From Nicotiana tabacum (Eukaryota; Streptophyta; Magnoliopsida; Solanales; Solanaceae): 64,000 nt of DNA. Shown piece by piece: positions 47,245-59,585 of this stretch. The stretch spans positions 97,010,411 to 97,074,410 of the forward strand of contig NC_134084.1 of the NCBI RefSeq assembly GCF_000715075.1. The letters are read 5' to 3'. The translations under genes were made by a program, and so were the position numbers. The notes under the pieces were generated by a model. That model searched no databases. It had not been told where the DNA came from and saw only the letters and a program-made list of their open reading frames with translations. Numbering within the stretch: position 1 is the stretch's first letter; each line of letters opens with the position of its first letter.

Positions 47245-47880
47245 AGGTGGGTTCCTGATTACTCGAACTTGAATTGCTTCTTCCCTTCGTTCTCCAGGTG
47301 GGTTCCTGACTACTTGAAATTTGAATTGTATTCCCTTGTTCTCCAGGTGGGCTCCTGATTGCTGAAACTCGAAATGTATTCCCTGGTTCTCCAGGTGGGT
47401 GCCTGATTGTTGAAACTTGAACTGTTGAACTGTTCTTCCTTGTTCTCCAGGTGGACGCCTGATTACTGAATCTTCAACTTCTTTTCCTTGTTCTCCAAGT
47501 GGACGCCCGATTGCTGATACTTCAACTATTGTTCCTTGTTCTCCAGGTGGACGCCTGATTGCTGATACGTTAACTGTTCGTCCTAGTTCTCCAGGTGGAC
47601 GCTTGATTGCTGATTCTTTAACTGCATTTCCTTGTTCTCCAGGTGGATGCCTGACTGCTGATACTTCAACTGTTCTTCCCTGTTCTCCAGGTGGACGCCT
47701 GATTGCTGATTCTTTAACTGCGTTTCCTTGTTCTCCAGGTGGATGCCTGACTGCTGAATCTTTAACCGCTACTCCTTGTTCTCCAGGTGGATGCCTGATT
47801 GCTAGTACTTGGTCACACTCTTATCTTTAACATCTGCTTTCCTTTGGCATATTCTCCCTTGTTCCTCCAGGTGGGTGCCG
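47245..47880. repeat. 48-bp tandem repeat array in the Ogre 3' region
   Basis: About thirteen units, each centred on CTCCAGGTGG. The core recurs at 47245, 47297, 47345, 47395, 47449, 47497, 47545, 47593, 47641, 47689, 47737, 47785 and 47869. Seven consecutive intervals are exactly 48 bp. Because 48 is a multiple of three, a repetitive + frame stays open (47603-47830), but nothing suggests it is translated. Confidence 0.9.
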
Positions 47881-48565
47881 AGTGCTTCCTGAAACAAATG
47901 TCATCTTTGCCCCTGTTTCAAATCAAAGAAAATCTTGTTAGTTTAAAACGTGGTGGTTAGTTGTGGCATTCTTGCTGGGGATGGTTTTCTCTTTGCCATG
48001 CTTTGCTTCGACCGACTGCCTTGAACTAGTCGAGAATTATTTTGACCTCCCGACTAATCCTTAACTGTAGGATCCCCAACTGTTATTTTTCACTTTTGAC
48101 CCTTTTATTCGTAACCATACATCACCCATGACATTACTGAACCATTCCACCGATATAACTTTTGCTTACACCCTATGTCTCACTTTTCATCATACTATCT
48201 CCAGCATGTCCTAGCCGTATTTTGCTTTGTGCAATTTTGAATCTGGTTGTACACTTTGACATTCCTTCTTATTTGTCGAAACAAAGCTAACCTTGGGAGA
48301 GCTTTAGAGGAGTAAGAATTAACAGCAATGAAATGCAATGATTTTGAGAATCAAGAATAAAGAAGAAAATCCAAATTTGGATGACTGTTGGAGATAGGAA
48401 AAGGAACTTATCTGAGTGGAGTCACTGACACCAATGATCATGGTATGCATTTTGGATTAATCAGCCCAGTCTATTTAACCAATCTCGTTTTCAATTAATT
48501 TACTTTGTGCTCCAAGATCTCCACAACCCAATTTACTTTCCGCCAACTTACGGACCTTGTTTGAC

Positions 48566-48760
48566 TTGCAGTGCCCTGAAGGGTTTTCACCAGCAAACCT
48601 CTCTCATTTGTTCATTCCTCAATTCCTTGTCGCCTCATGGTGCCCGTGAAGGTTTCACCAATAAGACTCTCTCATTTTTATTTTCTCTTGGCTTTCGTCG
48701 CCTCATGTTGCCCATGAGGGTTTTCACCAAGAAGACTCTCTCATTTTTTGATTTCTCTTG
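48566..48760. repeat. Three diverged ~60-bp units in the Ogre 3' region
   Basis: Each unit has TCGCCTCATG-TGCCC-TGA-GGTTTTCACCA followed by AAGACTCTCTCATTT. They lie between the 48-bp array and integrase. Confidence 0.7.
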
Positions 48761-49030
48761 CTTAAACCAGAGTGTTGCCCCTGATATGAATTCTCTTTAC
48801 ATTGCTTGACTTGACATTTCTCGAAGACTGATCAGAAGGTCTTTCTTTGGACAACAATGTGGGTTCTTAGATATGTTTGAAAAAAAGGGTATAAAACAGG
48901 CTCAAAATAACTTCAAATGGGTCAGAATTACAACTTTTGGAATTACATTTCTTATTACAATCACAACTTCTGCCCCAGTTTCTTGATTGGGGATCTTTTG
49001 ATATTTTATTTTACTATGACCGAGCCGTGA

Positions 49031-49074
49031 GGCTGCCTACGTATCCTTAACAGGAATCAGGTCAAACGTAGTTC
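49031..49074 (-). other. Ogre spacer hairpin motif, copy 2
   Basis: + strand: GGCTGCCTACGTATCC, then GGAATCAGGTCAAACGTAGT. Outer arms CTACGT/ACGTAG pair exactly; inner arms on the - strand pair as TCCT/AGGA. It lies about 240 bases downstream (sense) of the integrase end. Confidence 0.75.
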
Positions 49075-49314
49075 ACACTGAATTTCCTTGTTGTTATACT
49101 TTCTCTTTTTCACTTCTTTTCTTTTCTCTTTTTCTTTTCTTCTTTTTTTTCCCTTTTTTCGTTATTGATTCCAAAAAGGGGTATGAAAGAAATAAATGAG
49201 GCTAAAAAAAAGGAACAAAGGTTAGAGTGTTTAGATAGCGGAACAAATTGCCTTCGTCATTTCACTCTTCGAAACAATGCCAAGAACAGACAATCAATAA
49301 TTATAACATAGAAA

Positions 49315-50205
49315 TCATACATAATATCTCTTGACTGCATTGGAATTCATAGCCATGTCTATGCATTTTCCTTCGATATCTGTTAAACATAAAGCACCAT
49401 TGGACAATACTCTGGTTACAATAAATGGCCCTTGCCAATTCGGGGTGAACTTGCCTTTTGCTCCAACCTGATGTGGAAGGATATGTTTCAGCACTTGCTG
49501 ACCCACTTCAAACTTTCAGGGACGCACCCTTTTGTTGTATGCTCTTGCCATTCTCTTTTGATATAACTGGCCATGACATACTGCTGCCAATCTTTTTTCA
49601 TCAATCAAGTTCAACTGCTCCAAACGGGTTTTGACTCACTCATCATCATCAATCTCAGCCTCAGCGACAATTCGAAGGGAAGAGATTTCAACTTCTACAG
49701 GTATTACTGCTTCAGTGCCATATACCAACAAATAAGGAGTTGCACCTACCGAAGTACGGACAGTAGTGCGATATCCCAACAACGCAAAATGGTAATTTTT
49801 TGTGCCATTGCCTCAAACCTTCTACCATTTTTTTGAAGTATCTTCTTTATGTTTTTGTTGGCTGCCTCGACTGCTCCATTCGCCTTGGGACGATATGGGG
49901 GTAGAATTGCGATGTGTAATCTTAAACTGTTGACATACCTCTTCCATCAAGTTACTGTTAAGAGTAGAACCATTATCTGTGATGATCACCTTTGGGATTC
50001 CGAATCGACAGATGATATTTGAGTGAACAAAATCGACCATTGCTTTCTTGGTCACCGATTTGAATGTTTTGGCCTCAACCCACTTGGTGAAATAATCAAT
50101 GGCTACCAGAATGAACCTGTGTCCGTTGGATGCTGCTGGCTCAATTGGTCCAATGACATCCATGCCCCAAGCAACGAAGGGCCATGGTGACGACATTGTA
50201 TGCAA
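49315..50205 (-). pseudogene. Ogre integrase core and C-terminal relic
   Basis: The core starts MSSPWPFVAWGMDVIGPI (first Asp), then FILVAIDYFTKWVEAKTF and KVIITDNGSTLNSNLM (second Asp). A frameshift near 49905 falls before the expected Glu of the D-D-E triad (text changes after RNSTPISSQ). The C-terminal domain persists at 49506-49315 (FTPNWQGPFIVTRVLSNGAL), a chromatin-facing SH3-like fold in this family. Confidence 0.85.
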
Positions 50206-51015
50206 TTATGACGGTGGAGAATGAATCAAATCTCCGTGTATCTGGCTCTGATGACATTTGCGCATAAAATTGATACAATCTCGCTCCATGGTAAGCCAAT
50301 AATAACCTACTCGGAGAATTTTCTTTGCCAGCACATATCCGCTTATATATAGTCCGCAGACTCCCGAATGTACTTGGGACATGACAGCCGTAGCTTGTCT
50401 AGCATCTATGCATCTTAATAATCCAAGGCCTGGTGTTCTTTTACATAAAAATCCTCCACTTAAGAAGAATCCACTTGCCAACCGTCGAATTGTTCTCTTT
50501 TGATCCCCCGTGGCTTGCACTGGATATATCCCCATTCTGATGTACTCCTTGATATCATGGAACCATGGTTCGCCATCAAGTTCTTCTTCAATCATGTTAC
50601 AATAAGCATGTTGATCTCGGACTTGAATATGCAGAGGATCGACATAAGCTTTGTCCGAATGGTGCAACATTGACGCCAGGGTAGCCAACGCATCGACGAC
50701 CTCATTATGGACCCTGGGAATATGCCTGAACTCCACTGATCGAAACCGTTGACAAAGATCATGCAAACATTGTCGGTACGGTATGAGCTTCAAATCTCGT
50801 ATTTCCCATTCTCCTTGAATATGATGTACCAAAAGATCTGAGTCTCCCAAGACCAAGACTTCCTGGGTATCCATGTCTGCAGCTAGCCTTAGACCCAAAA
50901 TACATGCCTCATACTCAGCCATATTGTTGGTGCAATAAAATCGAAGCTGAGTCGTAACAGGATAGTGATGCCCTGTTTCAGAAATAAGCACAACTCCTAT
51001 TCTGACTCCTTTCAT
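50206..51015 (-). pseudogene. Ogre second RNase H and integrase zinc domain relic
   Basis: Residues about 1-125 form a complete RNase H-like domain (TNNMAEYEACILGLRLAADM; VLGDSDLLVHHIQGEWEIRD; HIPRVHNEVVDALATLASML), extra to the one next to RT. Two RNase H domains are typical of the Tat clade. The zinc-binding segment is damaged: HSGVCGLYISG lacks the second His and KCHQSQIHGD has Ser for the last Cys. The frame is otherwise open. Confidence 0.87.
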
Positions 51016-51042
51016 GTTGGCAGCCCCATCAAAGAAAAGTTT

Positions 51043-52795
51043 CTAGCCTGGTTTTTCAATTTGCTCCAGTTCATCGATATGCATCACTTCTTCATCGGGA
51101 AAATAAGTTCTCAATGGCTCGTAATCTTTATCGACCAGGTTTTCGGCCAAATGATCGGCCAATTCTTGGGCTTTCATCGTAGTCCGAGTCACATAGATGA
51201 TGTCAAACTCTATGAGCAAGATCTGCCACTTCGCAAGTCTTCCTGTCGGCATAGGCTTTTGAAAGATATAGTTCAATGGATCCAAGCGCGAAATGAGGTA
51301 AGTAGTGTAGGATGACAAATAATGTTTCAATTTCTGAGCCACCCAAGTTAGGGCACAACATGTCCTTTCCAAATGAGTGTACTTAACCTCATAAGCCGTG
51401 AACTTCTTGCTAAGATAGTAGATGGCCTGTTCCTTTCTGCCGGTGATGTCATGCTGCCCCAGTACACAGCCAAATGAATTTTTCAGGACTGTCAAGTAAA
51501 GAATCAAAGGTCTCCCTGGTTCTGGAGGAACCAACACGGGTGGGTTTGATAAGTATCCTTTTATCTTATCAAATGCTTCTTAACACTCATCAGTCCACTT
51601 TACCATATCATCCTTCTTCAGCAACTTGAAAATCGGCTCACAAGTAGTCGTGAGCTAAGCAATAAACCTGCTAATGTAGTTCAACCTCCCTAACAGACTC
51701 ATCACTTCAGTCTTGTTCCTCGGGGGTGGCAATTCTTGGATGGCTTTGATCTTTGATGGGTCTAACTCGATGCCTCGTCGGCTGGCTATGAACCCTAACA
51801 GATTTCCGTATGGAACACCAAATGCACACTTGGTAGGGTTATGCTTGGGATTGTATCTACGAAGCCTCTAGAAGAATTTCCTCAAATCCCCAATGTGGTC
51901 GGCCTGATGTTTTGATTTTATGATCACATCATCTACGTATACCTCGATCTCTTTGTGTATCATATCATGAAACACAGTAGTAATTGCCCTCATGTAAGTT
52001 GCCCCAGCATTCTTCAAACCAAATGGCATTACCCTGTAGCAACAAGTTCCCCATGGCGTGATGAATGCCGTCTTTTCTGTATCTTCTTCATCCATTAGAA
52101 TCTGATGATACCCTGCATAACAATCCACAAAAGATCCAATCTCACGCTTGGCACAATTATCGATCAAAATATGGATATTGGGTAGTGGAAAGTTATCCTT
52201 CGGTCTTGCTTTATTGAGATTGCGGTAATCGACGCATACTCTGATCTTGCCGTCCTTCTTTGGCACAGGCACAACATTAGCCAACCAAACAGGATATCGA
52301 GTGACCCGAATAACCTTTGCATCCAACTGCTTGGTAATTTCTTCTTTAATCTTCACACTCATATCAGTTTTGAATTTCCTCAACTTTTGCTTGACTGGAG
52401 GAAATGCTGGATCAGTGGGCAATTTGTGGACCACTAAATTAGTGCTCAAACCCAGTATGTCGTCATACGACCATAAAAAAACATCTTTGTATTCGATGAG
52501 TTCTTTGATTAACTCTTCCCGGATCATTGGCTCGGGATGGACACTTATTTTAGTTTCTTTGATATTATCCATGTCCCCTAAATTGACGGCTTCTGTTTCA
52601 TTCAGGTTGGGTTTGGGTTTTTCTTTGAAGTGAATTAACTCCTTACTAATCTCCGCGAAGGCTTCATCTTCATCGTATTCTAATTCGTACTCATAATCTA
52701 CTTCTTGAACTATTATGTCGGAATCAGATTGATTTTTAAGACTGGGCTGAGGATTCCTCATGCATGCCATGTCATTACAACCAGCATAAAAAGAA
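51043..52795 (-). pseudogene. Ogre reverse transcriptase and first RNase H relic
   Basis: RT from about 52795: acidic lead-in (DYEYELEYDEDEAFAEIS), RVCVDYRNLNKARPKDNFPL, then YRVMPFGLKNAGATYMR and the catalytic YVDDVIIKS. A stop at about 51866 and others near 51655 and 51580 break the thumb. RNase H follows at 51537-51043 (LKNSFGCVLGQHDITGRKEQ; ERTCCALTWVAQKLKHYL). The first residues (FYAGCNDMACM) lie just after a 3' splice-like site at 52796. Confidence 0.9.
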
Positions 52796-52984
52796 CTGTA
52801 CAGAAAAGAAAAGAAAAATAAAAGAAAAACTATCAGGAATGATAAAGAAAGGGAAACTGCATTTCATTGAATGATGAAAGATAACAAGGTTTGCACACTT
52901 CAAACAGACTGAAAGATAAAAAAAAATCTGGATTACAACCCTGGAATAACCCAGATAAACTGAAGGAAACTCAAAATAAACTAC
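52796..52984 (-). other. Putative intron between protease-side and RT-side of Ogre pol
   Basis: On the - strand a GTAGTTTATTTTG donor follows codons for PTRKES, and a pyrimidine-rich stretch ending TTTTCTGTACAG precedes SFYAGCNDMAC. Removal of the 189 bases joins the two reading frames, and the unspliced frame meets a TAG at once. Ogre elements are known to be spliced upstream of RT; this copy's splicing is inferred. Confidence 0.65.
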
Positions 52985-53535
52985 CAAGACTCCTTCCGAG
53001 TGGGGATAGGAGTAGCCTTCCAGTTGTTAAGCTTTGTTTTTGGCCCGAGAAACTGCACTTCCGCATTGCTAGAACCCTCTCCAATTTCCACCATGTTCAC
53101 ACTGTCGAACAACTTCTCAAGTCTTTCAATTAACTCCTTGTCAGGATCAATCACAGAATTAGGAATTGCTGTTACTGGGCGACTTCTGGTACCGGTCTTG
53201 ACAAATGATTTGGAAAGACGTGGGACTGGTTTTAGAAGGACCCATGCCTTATGTTTTAGCTTTCTGGCCTTTTCTATATCTGCGGCAGTGGGCTTGAATC
53301 CCAGACCAAATGTTCCCAATTTTTCAGGAAGGGGCACCGGCTGTATGATGCTTTGCAAAGATGAGCCCAAACCTATACCGAGTACAAAACCATTCTTCAA
53401 CATCTCATAGGCTACCATGACTGATGCGGCAGTTATCTTTGGATTGGAATGTATTTCCCCTCCGGAACTGTCTCTACCAACATCGTGTCAGAAACCTAGT
53501 AGACCCATGGTCCCTGGACATCTTCTACTTCAATA
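52985..53535 (-). pseudogene. Ogre polyprotein segment between protease and RT
   Basis: From about 53530: EVEDVQGPWVY, a stop, then VAYEMLKNGFVLGIGLGSSL, LGTFGLGFKPTAADIEKARK (a G-patch-like glycine pattern), and NSVIDPDKELIERLEKLF, ending PTRKES at the intron donor. The frame resumes on the far side of the solo LTR at 56107. Confidence 0.75.
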
Positions 53536-53540
53536 ACCGG

Positions 53541-56106
53541 TGTAGACATGTGATTTTTGACCCTCCCCAATATTTTTATATTTTAGCGTAAAATATTTAA
53601 TTTAGGCCTAATATGGCTATTTCAACTCATTTTTACTCTTTTACTTTATTTTATTTCAAGAAAAATGCAAATTACAAAAAATATTTTGGTATGTATCTTT
53701 CAAAAAAAAAAAATACAAAAAATAAAACCATATTTTCATCTTTATATAATTTTGAAAACACCAAAAATAGTTTCATGTCTTAATATAGTTTAGTTTAATC
53801 ATAAAATTAGTTTTATATTTTTTATATTATAATTGTATATAAGTTTAGAAGGAGGAATTAGTGTCGGATTGGTTTATCCCGTCTTTAGGAACTTTGTAAT
53901 TTTTTTTATCAAGTCTTTGGCCCAATTTCAAAGCCCAATAACACAAAACCCATACCCCTAAACCTAAAACCTTTCCAATATAGCTACACCCTACACTCTA
54001 TACCAAAAAAGGAGAACGCTGGGGCAAATACAAGAAAAAGAAGGAAGCACAGCTTTTCTTCGGAGACCCCCCTAGCCTTGGCTTCTTCTTCCTCGAGACA
54101 TCTTTTCAAGAGCTTCAGCCGCATAGAACATTACAGACCACCCCCACCCCCTGAAGATCCTCGTCTTCATACTATCCCAAACGACCCCATCGATTAACCT
54201 CCTAGCAGCCATGAAAGAAACCTGAGAGAGACAAGAGGAACGAGGGAAAGCAGGGGTTGGGAAAACGGACAGCAACAGAGACGAGAGACGAGGAATAGAG
54301 CTAAGCCCACCATCGTCATCTTCTTCACATCACAGCAATGTCGTTCATCTCCGACTAGCTACGACCAAAACGACCTTGTTCCTTGCTTTCCTTCACTCTG
54401 TCTCACTGTTAAACAGTCCGGCGACAAATCTGGCCGGAATTCCATTATCGCGACCATCATCCATGTTCCAAATAAGTCCAAAAACCAGCCTGAAAATCAC
54501 AAAGTCACGCAAACGGACAGATTTTTGAAACATAGAGTTTAACTGATGTGGAGTATCGTTTTTGAGTTTGAATTCGTTGCCAGTCGCCGATTTGAGGTTC
54601 GAATCTGCAAATCCGTGTTCAGTTTTGCTGTTGTCGATGGTTTCTGTTAGAGACTCTGTTTTCTGGCCATGTAACGCATCCGGAGGTTCTGAGATATAGA
54701 GGTCAATTTCTGCTTTCTCTTTGTTCTATTTGATTCTGTTCTCATAAGTTGTTCGAGTGAATTTTTTTGTAACAATCCGTGTTATATGGTTGTCAGTTTG
54801 AACCCATATGTTAATTTGCTTGATTGTTGAATGACATCCATTTTCTTTATGACATTTGGTGCAATTTGTTGAACTCGTATGCTAATGGAGCAAAATTGAA
54901 TTGATTCACTCCTGTTACATAATGCATTATTCCAATTGATTCTGCTACTGATTTTTTTGCACCTTAACTTGAGCGACAGAATGAAATCCAATTTAGATAT
55001 GCTTATAATACATTGTTTAGTTAGTTGTTTGTAATAAATCAAGATGGGAAAGAGTTGTTGTTACACTAAATACAGCTCTAGCATATAGAAACGGCAGGAT
55101 ATAATGAGTCCGGAATATTAATTTACTTTATTAACTTAAGTGAATTATAGCTAAATGAATAGGAAAAATCAAGGGCACTCTCTCTGTGTGTTTGTGCTAA
55201 TTTTGTACACGTGACTTTAATTAGTTGTTGACTGATTGACTTATCACTGCCTCTCTTTTGGAGCAATATTTTGGTTTAGATTCAATAATATTTACCGTGA
55301 TGTGAGGAGTATGCCGAGGGCATTTTTTTAGTCTTATATCTTGGTATATTTGCAAAGTTTGTCTTCGTTGTAGGGAATTGATTAACACCAATAATTTATA
55401 GCCCTCCAAATGTAGTTGAAATTCCCTTTTAATGTTGGAAGTCGAGGTGCGCTGTGCCGATCAAAAATGACAATTGCATGACCCTTGTTTAGATTAATTT
55501 TGTTTTATCCCTAGAAATCGAGGCATGCCATTAGTTGAATTTCTATGGCCCTCGCAAAGTTGAAAAACACATAGCTTTAGGTGCGTATTTTAAAATTTAC
55601 CTTCCAAAACTCGGGTGCGCATTTATGTGACCCAAATCCAAATCTCAACAACGATAGATAAAATGTGTTGCAGACTGCGGGTGCATTTATGTGACGTGGT
55701 TCAAGACGTATTTTAAATGACGTTGCAATCTTCCATAAAATGAATAAAAACGGTTATAAGTTAAAATTGAAGCATAGGCTAAAACATGTATTAAAATCAG
55801 ATAATACGCCGAATATAACAGTTGAGCGACTGTGCTAGAACCACGAAACTCGGGAATGCCTAACACCTTCTCCCGGGTTAACAGAATTCCTTACTCGGAT
55901 TTCTGGATCGCGGACTGTAATACAGAGTCAGGCTTTTCCTCGATTCGGGATTTGAACCGGTGACTTGGGACACCGTAAAATTATCCCAAGTGGCGACTCT
56001 GAATTTGTTTAACAATAAATAATCCCATTTTGATTGTCACTTTAAGTTGGAAAAAACTCCCTTTTATGTCCCTTCTCGGGGTGTAGGTAAAAAAAGAGGT
56101 GTGACA
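53541..56106 (+). mobile_element. Solo LTR of another Ogre-like family, inverted, inside Ogre pol
   Basis: 2566 bp from TGTAGACATGTGATTTTTG to AGAGGTGTGACA, with ACCGG on both sides (53536-53540 and 56107-56111). The right end carries the same U5 block as the other LTRs in reverse orientation (CCCAAGTGGCGACTCTGAAT at about 55984). Removing it and one ACCGG restores an open join across the host element's polyprotein. No PBS or internal genes remain. Confidence 0.92.
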
Positions 56107-56111
56107 ACCGG

Positions 56112-57876
56112 TACAATGGCATTGCTAGAAGCGCATAAACTGTCTTCCCTATGCACAACTATTTCTTGTCTATCCTATTCAAATTTCACTACCTGGTGTA
56201 GTATTGATGGGACTAATTTAGCGGCATGGATCCATGGTCGACCCAATACCAAAATATAGGAAACAACTATATCCAGCACCTGAAACTCCATTGTAAACTC
56301 AACTGGCCCTATCGTCAGCTCCAACACTATGTCCCCAACTGAATCTTTACCTCCGCCGTCAAATCCCCACACGCAAATACTGTTCTTATGGATCCTTTCA
56401 TCTTCTATTTTCAACTTGCTTAGAGTGGAGAGAGGACAGATGTTTGCGCTTGACCCGTTGTCAACCAATACCCGGGTCACCACAGAGTTCTCACATTTTA
56501 CTGTGAGGTAAAGATCTCTGTTGTGCTCAGTACCTTCTGTAGGCAATTCATCATCGGAAAATGTGACTCTGTTTGCTTCGAAGATTTTGTTGGCTATTTT
56601 TTCGAAGTGATTCACGGAGATCTTATCGGGAACGTATTCCTCATTCAAGATCTTCAATAAAGCTTGACGGTGCTCATCCGAATGGATCAATAATGACAAT
56701 AGAGAAATTTGAGCAGGCATCTTTCTTAATTGTTCCACAATAGAGTAGTCCTGTAGCTTCATCTTCGTCAAGAATTCTTCTGCTTCTTCTTCAGTTATGA
56801 CTTTCTTTACTAGCGCTGGATTATCTTTAGCTTTTCTTAACTCCTCGGGAGTAAAACACCTTCCCGAGTGAGTCAAACCCTGTACTTCACAGATTTCTTT
56901 TTTGACTTCCTTCCCTTTGTACATCACTGTTACTCGTTCGTAATTCCATGGAATAACCTTGCTGTTGATTATTGGTAACTGGGTTACCGGCTTGATAATA
57001 ACCCGATCTGCGCGGGCACCTTCCATGATTATGATAGGTTTACTGGCCGCTCCTGGTACAATCACCTTCATCCCTTCCTGTTTCGTTGCAACTTTGCTTA
57101 AAGACCCCTTCTTAACTGCCACAGAAGGCTCAACACTATTTTTGCTCGGCTTGAGCACCAACTTCTCACCTGCTGATTGTTCATCTGTCTTAACTCCACT
57201 AGACCGAATCATCATGACGGTCTGTGTTGGCTTCTTGGGCTCTCCCTCAACATGCACTATTTCGATCATATTTGCCTCCTGGTGGGCTGATATTGGATTC
57301 CTGTTAATATTGGGCGCCTCGGGAGCTTGAACTTCAATTCTATTGGTATCAATAAGCTCATGTATCACACTTTCAAGTTCCAGTACTTTTCTGTATCATG
57401 ACTCGGAGTACCAGAACAATACTCACAACTGACAGTATAGTCAAGATTATTTGGAGGAGGATTTGGTAGTTTGGACTGTATCGGCCTTAGCATATCTAGC
57501 TGTTTTAGCTTGTGGAACAGACTAGTGTATGATTCTCCTAACGGAGTAAAGGTTTTCTTTTTCTGAAACCTTTCACCCTTGAATGATTGACTAGGCCGAA
57601 AACTTGGTCCGGGAGTGTTTTGGTAGGCTCGTGGATGTGGATAAGTATTTTATAGGATGGGAGCACGCCATTGAGTGTGGGCAGGAGGTCGGTTGTATGC
57701 TTGTGCATGGTGGACGGAAAAATGAGGTTCTGGTGGGGGATAGTAGTGTTGGGGTGGATTGTGGTGATAAGTTTGTTGGTGGGGTCTAGGTTGATTGTAG
57801 TGGTAAGGTGAACCTCTGGATCAGGACCAAATTCCTGAATCAACCATTGTTGCTTCCTCTCTCTTCTTCTTCCCAA
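56112..57876 (-). pseudogene. Ogre protease and gag C-terminal relic
   Basis: The 57876-57400 part is frameshifted but shows a nucleocapsid-type phrase CEYCSGTPSHDTEKYWKLES around 57420-57375. From 57368 a long open frame gives a charged linker (CFTPEELRKAKDN; EEEAEEFLTKMKLQDYSIVE) and the aspartic protease (RVLVDNGSSANICPLSTLSK; SYILVLGRPWIHAAK). The active site is Asp-Asn-Gly, as commonly seen in Tat elements. A stop follows VVKFE at about 56173. Confidence 0.88.
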
Positions 57877-59043
57877 TCCCTCCTATGCCACCCTGAATAG
57901 CCTGAGTAGTCGCTTTGATAGCCGAATGACTCATGATTTTATTCGACTTGAGGCCCTCTTCTACCATGCCCCCCATCTTTACCACTTCGTTGAATGACTT
58001 TCCCACAGCTGAGACCAAATGGCCATAGTAAGTAGGTTCCAAAACCTGTAGGAAGTAATCTACCATCTCACTTTCCTTCATTGAGGGATCTACTCTTGCT
58101 GCTTGCTCCCTCCATCTAAAACCATATTCTATGAAGATTTCACTGTGCTTCTTCTCTAGTTTAGTCAGGGGCAATTGATCTGGAATGATCTCAAGATTGT
58201 ATTGGAAGTGACAAGCAAATGCTTGCGCCAGATCATCCCATGTGTACCATCTTCCATGGTCTTGGCGGGTATACCATTCCAGTGCTGTTCCACTCAAACT
58301 CTGACTGAAGTAAGCCATTAACAATTCATCTTTTCCTCCCGCTCCCCTCATCTTGCTGCAAAAATCCCTCAAGTGGGCTACTGGATCACCGTGCCTGTTG
58401 TATAGATCGAACTTGGGCATCTTGAAACCTGCCGGTAATTGCACATTCGGGAACAGACATAGGTCCTTGTAGGCCATGCTTACTTTCCCTCCCAACCCCC
58501 ACATGTCTCTAAATGATTGTTCTAAGCTTTTAACTTTCCTGAACATCTCCTCCTGTTCGATATTTTTGACTGGTTTATCAGCTTCTATCGAGAGGTCAAA
58601 GCAAGGAGTATAGGAATGGGTTTCTGGAGCTTTGAAAGTGGACTCCGAGGGGTAGTATTGGTTGTCTTGGGCCTGGAACATAGGCTCGCTAGGTGATTTG
58701 TGGAGTGTAGCTGGTGGAGGTGCTACGAAGACAGGAGTTACTGGTAGAGGAGGGTATGGAATTGGTTTAGGGGTGGAGATTGTGGTGTATGATAAGTGGT
58801 GCCCCGGTAGTGTTGATAAATGGGAAAGCTTGGGGATAGATCGGTGGCAGGATGATCCTGAGTTTGAGCCGGTGGTGGAGTGAAGGTAGGGTTAGCCGGG
58901 TAAGCGGATGGAGCTTGTCCTTTAGTCTAGGCCTGATACATTTCGGCCATTTGTTGTTTCAATTTGTACATCTCTTCTTTCATGGCGTTAACGTCCAACG
59001 TTTCTCCTTCGATGACACTAGTGTCTACATCTGGGATAGACAT
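57821..59043 (-). pseudogene. Ogre gag relic
   Basis: ATG at 59043 (MSIPDVDTSVIEGETLDV) with a coiled-coil start (MKEEMYKLKQQMAEMYQA), then a stop. A Pro-rich part is followed by the capsid domain in 58681-57880 (KMPKFDLYNRHGDPVAHLRD; SLSGTALEWYTRQDHGRWYT; FIEYGFRWREQAARVDPSM). The gag initiator lies 311 bases after a copy of the spacer hairpin motif. Confidence 0.87.
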
Positions 59044-59353
59044 GATTAATTCTCCTTTGGATCTGGTTTGGTATGGGTGGGTTGCTAGTATGCTTAGGTG
59101 AACTAACTACTTGAATTCTGGAACAACAACCAAACTTGTTAGTGATTAGAGTTTTAACAAATAAGCAACCACACATAGGAATGCAATGCACCTAGGCAAT
59201 TAGTAATTTCTATCATGTATTTGCTCAGTTGCTTGTGTCATCCCGGTTTTTCCTGACCTTTCCCTTTTATTGTTACTCACGCCTATCTTTTATTCCCCTC
59301 CCCTTTTTTTCCATTTTATTCTTTTTCTTTTGGTTGTGGTCGAATCCTATGAA

Positions 59354-59401
59354 GATTGCCTACGTATCATGAGCACGCATGAATCAGACCGAGCGTAGTT
59401 C
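59354..59401 (-). other. Ogre spacer hairpin motif, copy 3
   Basis: + strand: GATTGCCTACGTATC, then GAATCAGACCGAGCGTAGTT. Outer arms CTACG/CGTAG; inner arms on the - strand pair as TCATG/CATGA. It lies between ORF1 and gag. Confidence 0.75.
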
Positions 59402-59585
59402 TGGGGTACAAGTAACAATTTTTTTTTGGGATGTTCGGATTTTCACAAAAAGCAACTATTTTGATTCAAACTAACGGACTTTGATGAAAGGAAAAACAAG
59501 CCAACATATTACAATAGAAGAAAATACAAGTTTGAAAAGAAACTGACAGACTCCAATAGAAAGAACATACACACTCAAGTGAAAA

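Noticed and set aside
47603..47830. Repetitive + strand ORF with CSPGG repeats
   Set aside because: It is a frame effect of a 48-bp non-coding array; there is no start context and no support from neighbours.
47245..47880. Regular 48-bp repeats resembling a CRISPR array
   Set aside because: Units are contiguous and diverged, without unique spacers, in a plant retrotransposon.
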